64,000 nucleotides of DNA, from the NCBI GenBank assembly GCA_036012905.1, contig DASCQF010000009.1:18287-82286 (forward strand), read 5' to 3'. The notes beneath the pieces are model-generated. The model ran no database searches, was not told where the DNA came from, and saw only the letters and a list, made by a program, of their open reading frames with translations. Source of the DNA: NP936 sp002726085 (GTDB taxonomy: Bacteria > Acidobacteriota > Vicinamibacteria > Vicinamibacterales > UBA8438). Made by a program: the position numbers and the translations under genes. How positions within the stretch are numbered: the stretch's first letter is position 1; each line of letters starts with the position of its first letter. Positions 26,820 through 36,412 of the stretch are shown one piece after another.

Positions 26820-29111
26820 TCAGCGCGGCTCGCCCAAGCGCACCGGCATCGTCATCGCCCCGTTGCCCGCCGAGTCCCAGGCGGCGAAGCGGACCCAGGC
26901 CTGTCCGGTCGCGTCGAACGGAACCGTGAAGGTCTCGTGGCCGAACGCCGGATGGTCCGTGGCCGAGAGGCGGTGGGTCGTCGTGCGCTCACCGTCACCG
27001 AAGACCACCTCGACGAACTCGAGTGGGAAGGTCCACTCGACCTCGGCGACCACCCGCATCCCGGCGTCACTTCCCTCGTAGCGGTGCGACGGGATGAGCA
27101 CCTCGCCCGAGGTGACGAAGTAGTCGCCGCGCTCGAGCACGTCGATGATCGGCGCATAGGCGCCCGGCGGGGGGAGCTCGTCAAGACGCAGGTAGCTCAC
27201 CGGCCCGTTCGCGTAGACGTCGTCACCCGGAGCCTTGAAATAGGTCTCGGTGATGGCCAGCAGATACTTGGGGCGTTGCGACGTCCCCGCGACCCAGTTG
27301 TTCATGTCGTCGAGCAGCGGGATCACTCGCTTCCCGGACAACCGGATCTCCGACAGGTCGGACCCCATCCCCCACCGCCACCCCACGCCCCGATACCGGT
27401 CGTCGAGAAACTGGGTCGTCTCCCGGATTGCATCCGGGTAGCCGGTCGAGCCCTTCGTGCGCGGATGCGGCATATAGACCAGCATGTCCTCCGCCGCGAT
27501 CATCGCCATCATGTCGGCGACGCTACCGATGTTGTACATGCGGCCGTACTCGGGGTGCTCGGTCACGAGCGGGTTCCCCGCCGGGCGCGCGTCGACGTAG
27601 TAGACCGGATGCGAGAACAGCAGGTCCCAGTGACCGCCGAGGAGATTGCTGTTCTCCATCTCGGGCAAGACCATGAAGGTCTCGTCGGAATGCCGCTCGG
27701 CGCCCTCAAAGAGCCAGCGCTGCTCCTCGAGCTGCGTGGCGTCCCGGGGCCGGTCGACCGGCCCGGCGATGTTGATTCCGGCGGCCCGGATGACCTCGAA
27801 GTCCGATAGGCGCGAATCGATGCTCCCGGTCGCCATCAACGACCGACCGAGGTTGGTGTGATAGTGGCTGCCCATCACTTGGTGGCCGGGCAGCGGGCGG
27901 TACACGTCGCCATTCGTGAAGGCGAGCGCCGCCTCGAACGCCCCGGAGTGGTCGCCCAGCGTCGGGTAGAAGTAGGCCGCCATGTGCTGCTCGGTACCCG
28001 GCGGCGCGCTGTAGAGCGACCAGTTGGCGAGATACCGCTCGACCGCCTCCTGTTCGCCCTGGCGAACACCGATGCTGAACGACGCGTCGTCGTCCTTGCG
28101 ATACCAGTTGTAGCCGACGTTGATCTCGACCTCCCGAGCCCAGAAGAACGTGTGCGGCGGCGGGAAGGCTGCAATGGCGGCGCCGTTTGTTTCCGCCACG
28201 ACGAGGCGGTTCGCCGCCCGCAGGGTCACGGCGTCGGTGTTGGCCGGCCCCTTCAGCGAGTACGACTGCAGCTGGGTCGCGACATCGCGCCAGTACACCG
28301 AGCTGTCGGGGCCGATATCGAGACCGGTGAGCCCCACGTCGTACTTGTAGGCGACCGAGGGCCGCTCGGTCGATGCGACCGCCTCGACGCGAATCAGGTT
28401 CGTGCCCTCGTGGACGCTCAGCACGAGCGCGCCCGAGAACGACCCGAGCGTCAAACCGGAAAAGGAGACGCTGAGCCGACGGCCCTCGGAACGGACCGTA
28501 CACGCGCTTGCGCGATAGCCCGCCGCGCCCCGCCGAATCTCGTCTGGCGAACGGGGCAGACCCGGCTGACCGGCGACACCTTCGGCTGGCGGGGGATTCC
28601 CACCACCGACCTCCGCGCGCAGGTCGAGCGGCGCGTCCCAGAACACGTCCCACTTGTAGCGGTCCACGACCTCCTGGGTCAGCTCCACGTCCAACCCACG
28701 AAGCGGCGCGAGCTGCTGATTGCTGATCCGTCGGAACCCCTCGACGATCTGGAAATCTATACTGAGATCCGTTGCGACCGGTGTCCACCTCGCCGAAGAG
28801 CCCGACCGCAGCGCCAGCTCGTCAATGACCGGCACACCCTGCCTGATCGCGAACCGCAGACGGACCCGCTCGCTCCCCGCGCCGGCCCATTCAACGACCA
28901 GCTCGTCCCCCGAGACGCGTGCCACAGCACCGGACCTCCCCGTATACGCGCGCAGGTCGCATATCGACGTCGCAGGATTCGGCTGCGCACCGGCCTTCGA
29001 GGCCGCCGGCCCGAGCAGCATCACCGCCAGGCATGAAACTGACACCGGAAGCCGAAGCCACCAGCTGAGCACGAACGACTGGTTGACGCGCAGTGTCATG
29101 GGTGCCGACAT
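26820..29111 (-). CDS. Exported PHP/CehA-like putative metallohydrolase
   Basis: A 763-residue protein with a signal peptide (to about SKAGA). An N-terminal beta-rich region (~50-400) is followed by a segment with PHP-domain-like spacing: HYH (H416/H418), LPEME (E484/E486), GGHW (H494), MPHPRTKGS (H549). It then has ERGDYFVTSGEVLIP and a C-terminal beta domain. This fits CehA/McbA-type PHP metallohydrolases, but sequence-level family proof is lacking. It is paralogous to the 688-residue protein at 41.4 kb; both share HPRTKGSTG(Y/F)PD. ATG 29111 is preferred over the in-frame GTG at 29123 because GGGAG lies just upstream. It converges on the M28 gene. Confidence 0.7.
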   Translation of the reverse strand: MSAPMTLRVNQSFVLSWWLRLPVSVSCLAVMLLGPAASKAGAQPNPATSICDLRAYTGRSGAVARVSGDELVVEWAGAGSERVRLRFAIRQGVPVIDELALRSGSSARWTPVATDLSIDFQIVEGFRRISNQQLAPLRGLDVELTQEVVDRYKWDVFWDAPLDLRAEVGGGNPPPAEGVAGQPGLPRSPDEIRRGAAGYRASACTVRSEGRRLSVSFSGLTLGSFSGALVLSVHEGTNLIRVEAVASTERPSVAYKYDVGLTGLDIGPDSSVYWRDVATQLQSYSLKGPANTDAVTLRAANRLVVAETNGAAIAAFPPPHTFFWAREVEINVGYNWYRKDDDASFSIGVRQGEQEAVERYLANWSLYSAPPGTEQHMAAYFYPTLGDHSGAFEAALAFTNGDVYRPLPGHQVMGSHYHTNLGRSLMATGSIDSRLSDFEVIRAAGINIAGPVDRPRDATQLEEQRWLFEGAERHSDETFMVLPEMENSNLLGGHWDLLFSHPVYYVDARPAGNPLVTEHPEYGRMYNIGSVADMMAMIAAEDMLVYMPHPRTKGSTGYPDAIRETTQFLDDRYRGVGWRWGMGSDLSEIRLSGKRVIPLLDDMNNWVAGTSQRPKYLLAITETYFKAPGDDVYANGPVSYLRLDELPPPGAYAPIIDVLERGDYFVTSGEVLIPSHRYEGSDAGMRVVAEVEWTFPLEFVEVVFGDGERTTTHRLSATDHPAFGHETFTVPFDATGQAWVRFAAWDSAGNGAMTMPVRLGEPR

Positions 29112-29289
29112 CTTATCTCCCACAGACGACAGCGTGTGATGCGGGGCTCACGATCCTCAGAACGCCGTGCCATCACGGCTGCACGGAGCGCGCCGCGGCG
29201 GTCAACCGACGGGACGTCCCGGTCACGTCACCAGTCACGGGCGGGACTGCCATACAATGCGGGCGACAGAGCTTTGGAGGGAACGGAAC

Positions 29290-30225
29290 ATGACATCGAG
29301 CACGATCCGGACGTCCGTCATGATGGCGGCCATCGTCGTCCTCGCCGGCGCCGCGCTGCTCGGCCAGCAGGCGCCCGTCAACACCGTCGTGCCGCTGCTC
29401 GACGACGACAAACCGATCTTCGGACAATTCGTCAACTACATCGGCGTGGGGAGCGACCGGGAATCGGCGGTCGCCCAGGCCGGGAACGAGGATTTCGACT
29501 TCGTCGTCTACGACCTCGAGCACGTGCCGTTCGACGTGCCCCGATTGACCGCCTACCTGCAGTGGCTTCTGGACCGCCGCGCCATCGCGGAATCCGGGCT
29601 CACAGCAACGAAGACGGTGTTCGTGCGCATGCCGTTCAATGCGCGTGAGGGCAACGAATGGCTCATCAAGAACGTCCTCGACCAGGGGGTGCATGGGCTC
29701 GTGTTTCCCCACACGGAGACTGTCGACCAGGCGCTGCACGCCGTGCGGGCGATGCGCTATCCCCAGGCGCCGGACAGCCCCGACTTCGAGCCCGAGGGCA
29801 TCCGGGGCACGAGCCCGGCGATCGCGGCCCGCTACTGGGGCCTGTCGTCGTTCGAGTACCGTGCACGCGCCGACATCTGGCGGCTCGACCCGGCCGGCAG
29901 CCTGCTGCCGATTTTCATCATCGAGAACAGGATTGGGGTCCAGAACGTCCGTGACATCGCCCGGGCGCTGAGCGAGCGCAACATCGGCGCAATCCTGTGG
30001 GCCGGGTCCGGCGACCTGAGCGCGTCCTACATCGGTGATCGGGCCGCGGTCGCCACTGCCATCGACACGGTCATCGCGGCGGGACGGGAGTTCGGGCTGC
30101 CGGTCGCCATAAACGGCCACGCCGACCTGGAGAACCGGGTCGAACAGGGCGTGCGGATGTTCGTAAGCATCGGGTCCGGCTCAGAGGCCCCAACCGAAGA
30201 ACTGCGACGAGCCGTCGGCCGATGA
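29290..30225 (+). CDS. Exported HpcH/HpaI aldolase/citrate-lyase-like protein
   Basis: A 311-residue TIM-barrel protein of the HpcH/HpaI family, which cleaves 2-hydroxy-acids such as 4-hydroxy-2-oxo-heptanedioate. Motifs present: FVVYDLEHVPFD (metal-site region), VFVRMPFN, GLVFPHTE, IFIIENRIGV and ILWAGSGDLS. Unusually, residues 8-26 form a signal-peptide-like segment (MMAAIVVLAGAALL), so it appears exported, whereas the classical enzymes are cytoplasmic. The frame is open from 29167, but ATG 29290 follows GGAGGGAACGG and starts directly at the leader. It is divergent from the PHP-like gene across a 178-bp gap that should hold both promoters. Confidence 0.8.
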   Translation: MTSSTIRTSVMMAAIVVLAGAALLGQQAPVNTVVPLLDDDKPIFGQFVNYIGVGSDRESAVAQAGNEDFDFVVYDLEHVPFDVPRLTAYLQWLLDRRAIAESGLTATKTVFVRMPFNAREGNEWLIKNVLDQGVHGLVFPHTETVDQALHAVRAMRYPQAPDSPDFEPEGIRGTSPAIAARYWGLSSFEYRARADIWRLDPAGSLLPIFIIENRIGVQNVRDIARALSERNIGAILWAGSGDLSASYIGDRAAVATAIDTVIAAGREFGLPVAINGHADLENRVEQGVRMFVSIGSGSEAPTEELRRAVGR

Positions 30226-30236
30226 GACCGGTCGCG

Positions 30237-32492
30237 CTACCGCAGCAGATCGAAGAGGTAGCTGTACTTCAGGGTCAAGGTGCGCCCGGCCCCCGTCGGC
30301 ACCCCGCTGCCGATGCCCTGGATGTCGTTGTAGACGACGAACAACCCGGTGTTGGCGTCCGAGAGTAGGCCGAAGCGGAGGTTCGACGACCACAGGTCGG
30401 CCCGGTCGTTGTACTGGACGAGCGCCTGAAAGAACATGCGCGTCGTGAACGAGTACGAAGCGCGCAGCCGGGCGAGGTTGGTGGTGAAGTCGCCGCCGGG
30501 CAGACGCAGGTCGTTGTAGCTCCATTCGAAGCTGGTGTTGAACGTCTCCCCGACGCGAACGGTCACCGACGGTTGAATCGAGATCCGATCCCCACCGAAC
30601 AGTCCTCCGACGAAGGAATTCAACTGGGCGCTGATCGGCGCGCCGAGATTGGTGTTGCCGGCAATCTGCATCTCGGCGTGGTCGTAGCTGCCGGGCGGCA
30701 CGACGACCCCCGGAAAGATCTCGAACGCCTCGAACACCCCCTCCCGGGTGATGTTCATCCCGGTGTGGATCTCGTAGCCGTTGCGCCACTCGAGATGGTT
30801 GTCGATATGGGTGAACTGCGTCTCGTGCCGGCCGGTGTCGAAGTCGAAGAACGTGTTGTGAAACACATGCGGACGAATCTCGTGCAGTCCCAGGAGGTCA
30901 TCGGGCCTGAAGGTCGTGAAGACGCTGGCATTCATGCGTCGGTAGCCTTCGCGGGCGAGGAACCCGACCTCGGGGTTGAAGTTCGGCGCGACCTCGGTGT
31001 AGCCGAGCCCGACCCGTGACCACGACGACTCGTGCTGCCCCGAGAGCGCATAGGCGTGCGTGTCGCCCGATGCCAGGCCGGGCGTCTCGGTGTCGGCCGC
31101 AAAGCCGGTAATCGTGCCACTTTGGCCGACGCCCCACCGCCCATCGACGGCATAGGTGCGGTTGAAGTCATCCTCGCCCGCCAGCTCGCCGGTCGCCTGG
31201 CGATTTACGACGATGGCACCGAAGTTGGAGCGGTTCCCCAGGTCCTGGCGGACACGCGCGACGGTGAAATTCTGCTGCGGCGTGCCGGTGGCGCCGACCG
31301 AATCCTGCTGCATGCTCAAGAAGCCGACGTTGGTGTTTCGGCCGATCTTGCCAGACAGGCGTCCGCCGCCGAGAATCGGGATCTGTCCGCCGTCGGCGCC
31401 CAGACCGATGCGCCGGCTGAAGAAGATGTCGACCGCCCCCTGCTGTCCGACGGAGAACAGGCCCGCGTTCTCGAGAAAGAACGGCCGCTTTTCAGGGAAG
31501 AACAAGTTGAACCGGTCGAGGTTGATCTGCTGGTCATCCACCTCGACCTGGGCGAAGTCGGTGTTGTAGGTGAGGTCGAGGGTCAGGCTGGGCGTGACAC
31601 TGTACTTGAGGTCGGCGCCGATCTCGCCGGTGGTCAGATTGCTGCTGTTCGCGCTGCGATGCAGCGACTCGCTGAGCGCGTAAGGCATGAACTGCAGATT
31701 GCGCTGTCTCGGCACCGTCAGCCCCTGCAGCTCGCCCGCCAGCGAGATCCGGTTCAGGTTGAACTGCCGCGGGAGGGGCGACCAGTAGGCCTGCTCGTTC
31801 CGGACCCGGATATTGCGCTGAAAGTTCATGCCCCAGGTCTGGTCATCGGACGACGGATAGCGTAAGGTCCGGAACGGTATGGCGATCTCGGCCGTCCAGC
31901 CGACGTCGGTGATCTGGGTGACCACCTGCCAGGCGCCGTCCCAGTTCAGATTGAACCCGCCACCCGACCCACGCTGCTGCTGACTGCCGCCGGGGCGACC
32001 GGTCCCGCCACCGCTCCCCTGCCCCTCGTTGGTGAGCTGACCGTCGTATTCGAGACCGGCCGGATTGGTCCCGAACACGAAGCCGTTGAGGCCGTCGTGA
32101 TAGGTGTCGAGGATGAGCCGAAAGCTGTCGGTCTCGGTCAGGTCCGAGTCGCGACGGCTGTCGGCTGCGATGATGGTGCCAACATCTGCGGTGAAGCAGA
32201 CGACGCCGAAATACAACGTATCGGCCGTATACACAATGCGCACCTCGGTACGCTCCGAGGCCGGCTCCCCCTCGAACGGCCGGCTCTGCACGAACCCGGT
32301 GGCGAGCATGGCGTCGGCGTAGACGGGGTCGTTGAGCACCTCACCGTCGACCACCGGCCCGTCGGCGACCCGCACGGCGCTCATCAGCGGCTGGCCGTCT
32401 CGCTCGGCTGGCTGGGCCGCGGCGGGAGTAGAGAGACCGACCATCAACAGCGGCGACGCCGCAAGACTTGCAAAACCGGAATAGCGCATCAT
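30237..32492 (-). CDS. DUF5916-type outer-membrane protein with N-terminal CBM9-like domain
   Basis: A 751-residue exported protein with a signal peptide ending AAAQ. Residues ~40-250 resemble a carbohydrate-binding CBM9-like domain (DGEVLNDPVYADA, VRIVYTADTLYFGVVCF, DSFRLILDTYHDG) and the rest is beta-strand-rich with many aromatic residues, ending LTLKYSYLFDLLR, as in an outer-membrane barrel. This fits the DUF5916 family common in Acidobacteriota and Bacteroidota. Its role may be glycan binding or uptake. A paralog with the same order and the same C-terminal strand is at 58.2-60.5 kb. It converges with the aldolase gene (11 bp apart) and is divergent from dinB. Confidence 0.82.
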   Translation of the reverse strand: MMRYSGFASLAASPLLMVGLSTPAAAQPAERDGQPLMSAVRVADGPVVDGEVLNDPVYADAMLATGFVQSRPFEGEPASERTEVRIVYTADTLYFGVVCFTADVGTIIAADSRRDSDLTETDSFRLILDTYHDGLNGFVFGTNPAGLEYDGQLTNEGQGSGGGTGRPGGSQQQRGSGGGFNLNWDGAWQVVTQITDVGWTAEIAIPFRTLRYPSSDDQTWGMNFQRNIRVRNEQAYWSPLPRQFNLNRISLAGELQGLTVPRQRNLQFMPYALSESLHRSANSSNLTTGEIGADLKYSVTPSLTLDLTYNTDFAQVEVDDQQINLDRFNLFFPEKRPFFLENAGLFSVGQQGAVDIFFSRRIGLGADGGQIPILGGGRLSGKIGRNTNVGFLSMQQDSVGATGTPQQNFTVARVRQDLGNRSNFGAIVVNRQATGELAGEDDFNRTYAVDGRWGVGQSGTITGFAADTETPGLASGDTHAYALSGQHESSWSRVGLGYTEVAPNFNPEVGFLAREGYRRMNASVFTTFRPDDLLGLHEIRPHVFHNTFFDFDTGRHETQFTHIDNHLEWRNGYEIHTGMNITREGVFEAFEIFPGVVVPPGSYDHAEMQIAGNTNLGAPISAQLNSFVGGLFGGDRISIQPSVTVRVGETFNTSFEWSYNDLRLPGGDFTTNLARLRASYSFTTRMFFQALVQYNDRADLWSSNLRFGLLSDANTGLFVVYNDIQGIGSGVPTGAGRTLTLKYSYLFDLLR

Positions 32493-32635
32493 ATGAAACT
32501 CGACTGTGACCGACGACAGATCCTTTTATGCTATCAGCCTCCGAGACGCGCCGGCAGCCCGCGGACTGCACCCGGTCGGCTACAATACGGACATACTCGA
32601 GCAGTGACACGCCAGACCGAAAGGAACCAGCCACA

Positions 32636-33223
32636 ATGATTCGTTTTTCAGCGATACGACGGTCATCCATCAAACAGCTCACCCTGTCGTTGGTCGTGGG
32701 GAGCCTGACGCTGGCCACCGTGCCGGCCCCGGCCGACGCGCAGAACCTGACACCCGACTCGGCCGCCGCGGTGAAGGCTGCCTTTCTCGCCGATATCGAG
32801 GTGATGCGCGAGAAGTTCCTGGGGCTGGCCGACGCGTTCCCTCAGGACAAGTACACGTGGCGTCCGATGGAGGGGGTACGCTCGGTCTCGGAAGTCCTGA
32901 TGCTCATCGCGAGCGAGGGCTACGGGTTCGCCCCGACCGCGCTCGGCGGTGAGGCGGCGATGAGCCGCGACGAGTCGCGGGCGCTGTCGTCGATTACCGA
33001 CAAGGCGCAGGTGGTCGACCATCTGACCAAGGGCTTCGCGCACGCCACGGCGCAGCTCGAGTCAATCGACCCGGCCACGCTCGTCGCCCCGCGCAATCTC
33101 TTCGGGCAGGAGCGGTCGACGCCCGCGCTGGTGATGTTCGTGGGTGGCGACATGCACGAGCATCTTGGCCAGCTCATCGCGTATGCGCGGTCCAATCAGA
33201 TCGTGCCGCCCTGGAGCCGCTGA
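32636..33223 (+). CDS. Exported DinB-like protein
   Basis: A 195-residue protein. After a signal peptide (ending around APADAQ), four helices match the DinB/YfiT-like metal-binding bundle: DKYTWRPMEGVRSVSEVLMLI in the first half, and DMHEHLGQLIAYAR with the terminal HxxH-type ligands. DinB-like proteins are often thiol or metal-dependent transferases; an exported form has no assigned reaction. ATG 32636 follows AAGGAA; the frame is open from 32528 but the extension has no leader. It is divergent from the DUF5916 gene. Confidence 0.82.
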   Translation: MIRFSAIRRSSIKQLTLSLVVGSLTLATVPAPADAQNLTPDSAAAVKAAFLADIEVMREKFLGLADAFPQDKYTWRPMEGVRSVSEVLMLIASEGYGFAPTALGGEAAMSRDESRALSSITDKAQVVDHLTKGFAHATAQLESIDPATLVAPRNLFGQERSTPALVMFVGGDMHEHLGQLIAYARSNQIVPPWSR

Positions 33224-33270
33224 CCCGATGACCCGGTGACCCGTCTGACACAGTCGACGAAGGAGGCACC

Positions 33271-34290
33271 ATGAGGCTCCGGATGCTTGCGGCGTCGGTC
33301 GCCGCGGGGGGGTGTCTGCTGGCGCTGGCCGCACCGGCCGCCGCACAGTGCGAGCCGGACGGCGACATCCAGTTCGTCTGTGGACCGATCAGCCCCGAGG
33401 ATCTGGCGCGGGTCCCGAACACCCCCTGGGTCATCGTGGCGAGCTGGGAAGACGACGGCTACCTCTCGGCTGCCGACAGCCGCGACCACCATACCGTCCG
33501 GCTGTTCCAGACCGCCGCCTCGCGCGCCCGTCACGACCAGGGGACCTATGGCGCGTGTCCCGGCATGACGACAAACGGCTTCCGGGCACACGGCATCAGC
33601 CTGCGTCCGGGGAGCGATAGCACCCATACGCTCTATGTGGTCCGGCACGGCGAGCGGGAAGCGGTCGAGGTGTTCGAGATCGACGCGCGTGGGGCCGAGC
33701 CGGGCCTGACCTGGACTGGCTGCGCCGTGGCGCCCGAGGGCCTCGGCCTGAACGCGGTGGTCGCGCTGCCCGACGGCGGATTCGCGGCGACAAGTCCTCG
33801 CACCAGCGACATCTGGGAATGGCACAGCGGCGACGGATGGGTACGGGTGCCCGGCAGCGAAGACATCGGTCCCAACGGATTGGAGATCTCAGCCGACGGC
33901 CGGTGGTTCCTGGTGGCCGGCTATGCCAGCCAGTCGGTCATCCGGCTGTCGCGTGGGCAGACCCCGGTTCGAAAGGATACCGTCGAGGTCGGCTTCAACA
34001 TCGACAACGTGCACTGGGCCCCAGACGGGACGCTGCTGGCGGCCGGTCACAACGCGCCGACGCGGAACCGGGTCGGCGAATGCATCGGGCGGCGCACGTG
34101 CGAGGGGCTCACGACGCACGTGGCCCGGGTCGACACGCAGGCGCTCACCGCCCAGGAGATCTTCACCTACCCGACCGACGACAACCTGATTCTGGGCACG
34201 GTGGCGATCGAGGTCGGCGACGAGCTCTGGGTGGGCCAGGTCGCCGGCGGCACTCGCATCGCCCGTGTCTCGTTGCCGTCTCCACGGTAG
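33271..34290 (+). CDS. Exported SMP-30/strictosidine-synthase-like beta-propeller protein
   Basis: A 339-residue protein with a cleavable signal peptide (AAPAAAQ) and repeated beta-propeller blades: GLGLNAVVALPDGGFAATS, GPNGLEISADGRWFLVAGY, NIDNVHWAPDGTLLAAGH and VAIEVGDELWVGQVAG. The NGL and NxxW/D positions resemble the Ca-binding positions in SMP-30/gluconolactonase and arylesterase propellers. It may be a lactonase or another periplasmic hydrolase. A strong AAGGAGG precedes ATG 33271. It lies 47 bp after the DinB gene and 36 bp before ThuA, so an operon is likely. Confidence 0.78.
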   Translation: MRLRMLAASVAAGGCLLALAAPAAAQCEPDGDIQFVCGPISPEDLARVPNTPWVIVASWEDDGYLSAADSRDHHTVRLFQTAASRARHDQGTYGACPGMTTNGFRAHGISLRPGSDSTHTLYVVRHGEREAVEVFEIDARGAEPGLTWTGCAVAPEGLGLNAVVALPDGGFAATSPRTSDIWEWHSGDGWVRVPGSEDIGPNGLEISADGRWFLVAGYASQSVIRLSRGQTPVRKDTVEVGFNIDNVHWAPDGTLLAAGHNAPTRNRVGECIGRRTCEGLTTHVARVDTQALTAQEIFTYPTDDNLILGTVAIEVGDELWVGQVAGGTRIARVSLPSPR

Positions 34291-34326
34291 CCACAGTCGA
34301 GCGCACGATTCAGGGAGACAACGACC

Positions 34327-35265
34327 ATGAGACTTCGAGCGCTCCTTTATGCCCTCCCGATCTGCCTTCTGGCGCAAGTCGCATCGTCGGCTCAGGGCGA
34401 GCAAGCAGGCTCGCTCACGGCGATGGTGCTGACGGGTCAGAACAACCACGGATGGCAGGTGCTCAGCGCGCACTACGAGACCGTGCTCGAGGCAACAGGG
34501 CTCTTCGAGGTGGATGTGGTGACGAGTCCGCCGCGCGGGGCCGACATGAGCGGCTTTGCCCCCGACTTTGCCTCATACGATGTGGTTGTCATCGAGTACA
34601 ACGGCGACGATTGGCCGCGACGTGTCCAGAAGTCGTTCGAGCGCTATATGGAGAACGGCGGCGGGATGGTCTACGCCCATGCCGTCAACCACACGTTCAC
34701 GAACTGGGTAGCGTTCAACGAGATGATGGGGATCGGCGGCTGGGGCGGGCGGGACGAGGCGGCCGGTCCCTACGTCAAGTATCGGGACGGCCAGATGGTG
34801 CTCGACCATCGTCCGGGCCACGCGGGGGAATGCGTGGACGCCCACGCGTTTTCGGTGGTCACCCGCGAGACGGACCACCCGATCATGCGCGGGCTGCCGC
34901 CGGTCTGGCTCCACGGCACCGACGAGCTGTATAGCAACCAGCGCGGGCCGGCAAAGAACATGACCATCCTGGCGACGGCGTATTCAGACCCGGCGCGCGA
35001 GGCGCATTGGGGCGTGGAGACGCATGGCACGGGCGAGCACGAACCGATGGTCTACACCATTGGCTACGGGCAAGGTCGGGTGTTCGGCACCGCGATGGGC
35101 CACGTCGATGGCGGCGCCGAGGTGGGTTCGGGGCCATGGCCCGCGATCGACTGCGAAGGCTTCATCACGCTGATTCAGCGGGGCGCGGAGTGGGCCGCGA
35201 CAGGCGACGTCACCCAGCCAGTGCCGGACACGTTTCCGACCGCCACCGACGTGAGCCTGCGATAG
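34327..35265 (+). CDS. Exported ThuA-domain protein
   Basis: A 312-residue protein. After a signal peptide (to about VASSAQG), the ThuA (trehalose utilisation) class-I-glutamine-amidotransferase-like fold is seen: MVLTGQNNHGW, VVIEYNGDDWP, YMENGGGMVYAHAVNHTF, HPIMRGLP and GYGQGRVFGTAMGH. The HxxxW and GR(V/I)F motifs are typical of ThuA. Its reaction is uncertain; in related gut bacteria and Planctomycetes/Acidobacteria such proteins accompany sugar-oxidation pathways with 3-keto intermediates, but this is not shown here. It sits in the dinB-SMP30-thuA group, with GGGAG ahead of the start. Confidence 0.85.
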   Translation: MRLRALLYALPICLLAQVASSAQGEQAGSLTAMVLTGQNNHGWQVLSAHYETVLEATGLFEVDVVTSPPRGADMSGFAPDFASYDVVVIEYNGDDWPRRVQKSFERYMENGGGMVYAHAVNHTFTNWVAFNEMMGIGGWGGRDEAAGPYVKYRDGQMVLDHRPGHAGECVDAHAFSVVTRETDHPIMRGLPPVWLHGTDELYSNQRGPAKNMTILATAYSDPAREAHWGVETHGTGEHEPMVYTIGYGQGRVFGTAMGHVDGGAEVGSGPWPAIDCEGFITLIQRGAEWAATGDVTQPVPDTFPTATDVSLR

Positions 35266-35371
35266 GCGTGGGTCGGTGTGGAGCCGGCGGACCTGATTGT
35301 GCCGGGTCGCATCCATGGGTCGCATGCGGCGGTGCAGAACCGAGCGAGGACATCGGTAAAGGAGCCTTCTG

Positions 35372-36412
35372 ATGAGAGCACAACCTGTCGCATTGGCACT
35401 GACGGCGCTTGTTTTTACGCTGCTCGCTGCAGGATCCGTCGCGGGTCAGACGCCGCCTCGGGCGGCCGATGGCCGGCCCGATCTGCAGGGCATCTGGGAC
35501 TTCCGCACCATGACGCCGCTCCAGCGCCCGACTGACCTGGGCGACAAGGAATTTCTGACCCAAGAGGAAGCGGCTGCCCAGGAGGCACAAATCGCAGGGC
35601 GTCGCGCCCGCCTGCTCGAGCCGAGCGAGGTGCGAACCGAGCCGTTGCCGGCCGGTGGTGGAGGCCGCGCGGTTGGCGGCTACAACGATTTCTGGCTCGA
35701 CTACGGCACCACCATCGTCGGCGATCGACGCACGTCCCTGATCATCGACCCGCCGGACGGTCGTCTTCCACCGCTGACATCCGAGGGTGAGGCGCTCCGG
35801 CAGGTCGGTTCACTCGTCGAGGACCTCCCGATCGCGCTGCCCGTCCGGGTCCGTAGCGCCGGGACAGGGGCCGACCGCCCAGAAGACCGCGGGCTCGCCG
35901 AGCGGTGTCTGGTCGGGTTCAACAGCGGACCGCCGATGATGCCGAGCGGCTACAACAACAACATGCAGCTGTTCCAGACCGCCGACACCGTCGTGATTCT
36001 CAACGAGATGGTGCACGATCTGCGCGTTATTCCGCTCGACGGCCGGCCGCATCTTCCCGAGCACGTCCGCCAATGGGCGGGGAGCTCGCGTGGCCACTGG
36101 GAGGGTGACACCCTGGTCGTCGAGACGACCAACCTGACCGACAAGATCGGGAGTTTCGACCCGTCGGCCACGACTGCCTTGGGCACGGGATTGACGGTGT
36201 CGCTGACCGAGCGGTTCAGCCGGCAGGACGAGAATACGCTGCTCTACGAGTACACGGTAGACGACCCGGTCATCTTCACCCGGCCTTTCACCGTCGCGGT
36301 CCCGATGCGTCGGTCGGACGAGCCGATGTACGAGTACGCGTGCCACGAAGGGAACTACGGTCTGCTGAACATCCTGACCGGCGCCCGGGTCGCGGAGGTC
36401 GAATCCCGCTAA
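35372..36412 (+). CDS. Exported protein of unnamed triplicated family (copy 1)
   Basis: A 346-residue protein with a signal peptide ending SVAGQ. I do not recognise a named family. Key motifs shared by the three copies here: LQGIWDFRTMTPLQRP near the mature N-terminus, RTSLIIDPPDGR, ERCLVGFNSGPPMMPS, QLFQTADTVVILNEMVHD followed by RVIPLDGRPHLP, RGHWEGDTLVVET, LTERFSR and, near the end, YEYACHEGNYGLLNIL. The fixed order suggests one compact domain, perhaps a beta-barrel or lipocalin-like fold. ATG follows AAAGGAG. It overlaps the convergent cupin gene by 4 bp. The function is unknown and its neighbours suggest periplasmic catabolism. Confidence 0.82.
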   Translation: MRAQPVALALTALVFTLLAAGSVAGQTPPRAADGRPDLQGIWDFRTMTPLQRPTDLGDKEFLTQEEAAAQEAQIAGRRARLLEPSEVRTEPLPAGGGGRAVGGYNDFWLDYGTTIVGDRRTSLIIDPPDGRLPPLTSEGEALRQVGSLVEDLPIALPVRVRSAGTGADRPEDRGLAERCLVGFNSGPPMMPSGYNNNMQLFQTADTVVILNEMVHDLRVIPLDGRPHLPEHVRQWAGSSRGHWEGDTLVVETTNLTDKIGSFDPSATTALGTGLTVSLTERFSRQDENTLLYEYTVDDPVIFTRPFTVAVPMRRSDEPMYEYACHEGNYGLLNILTGARVAEVESR

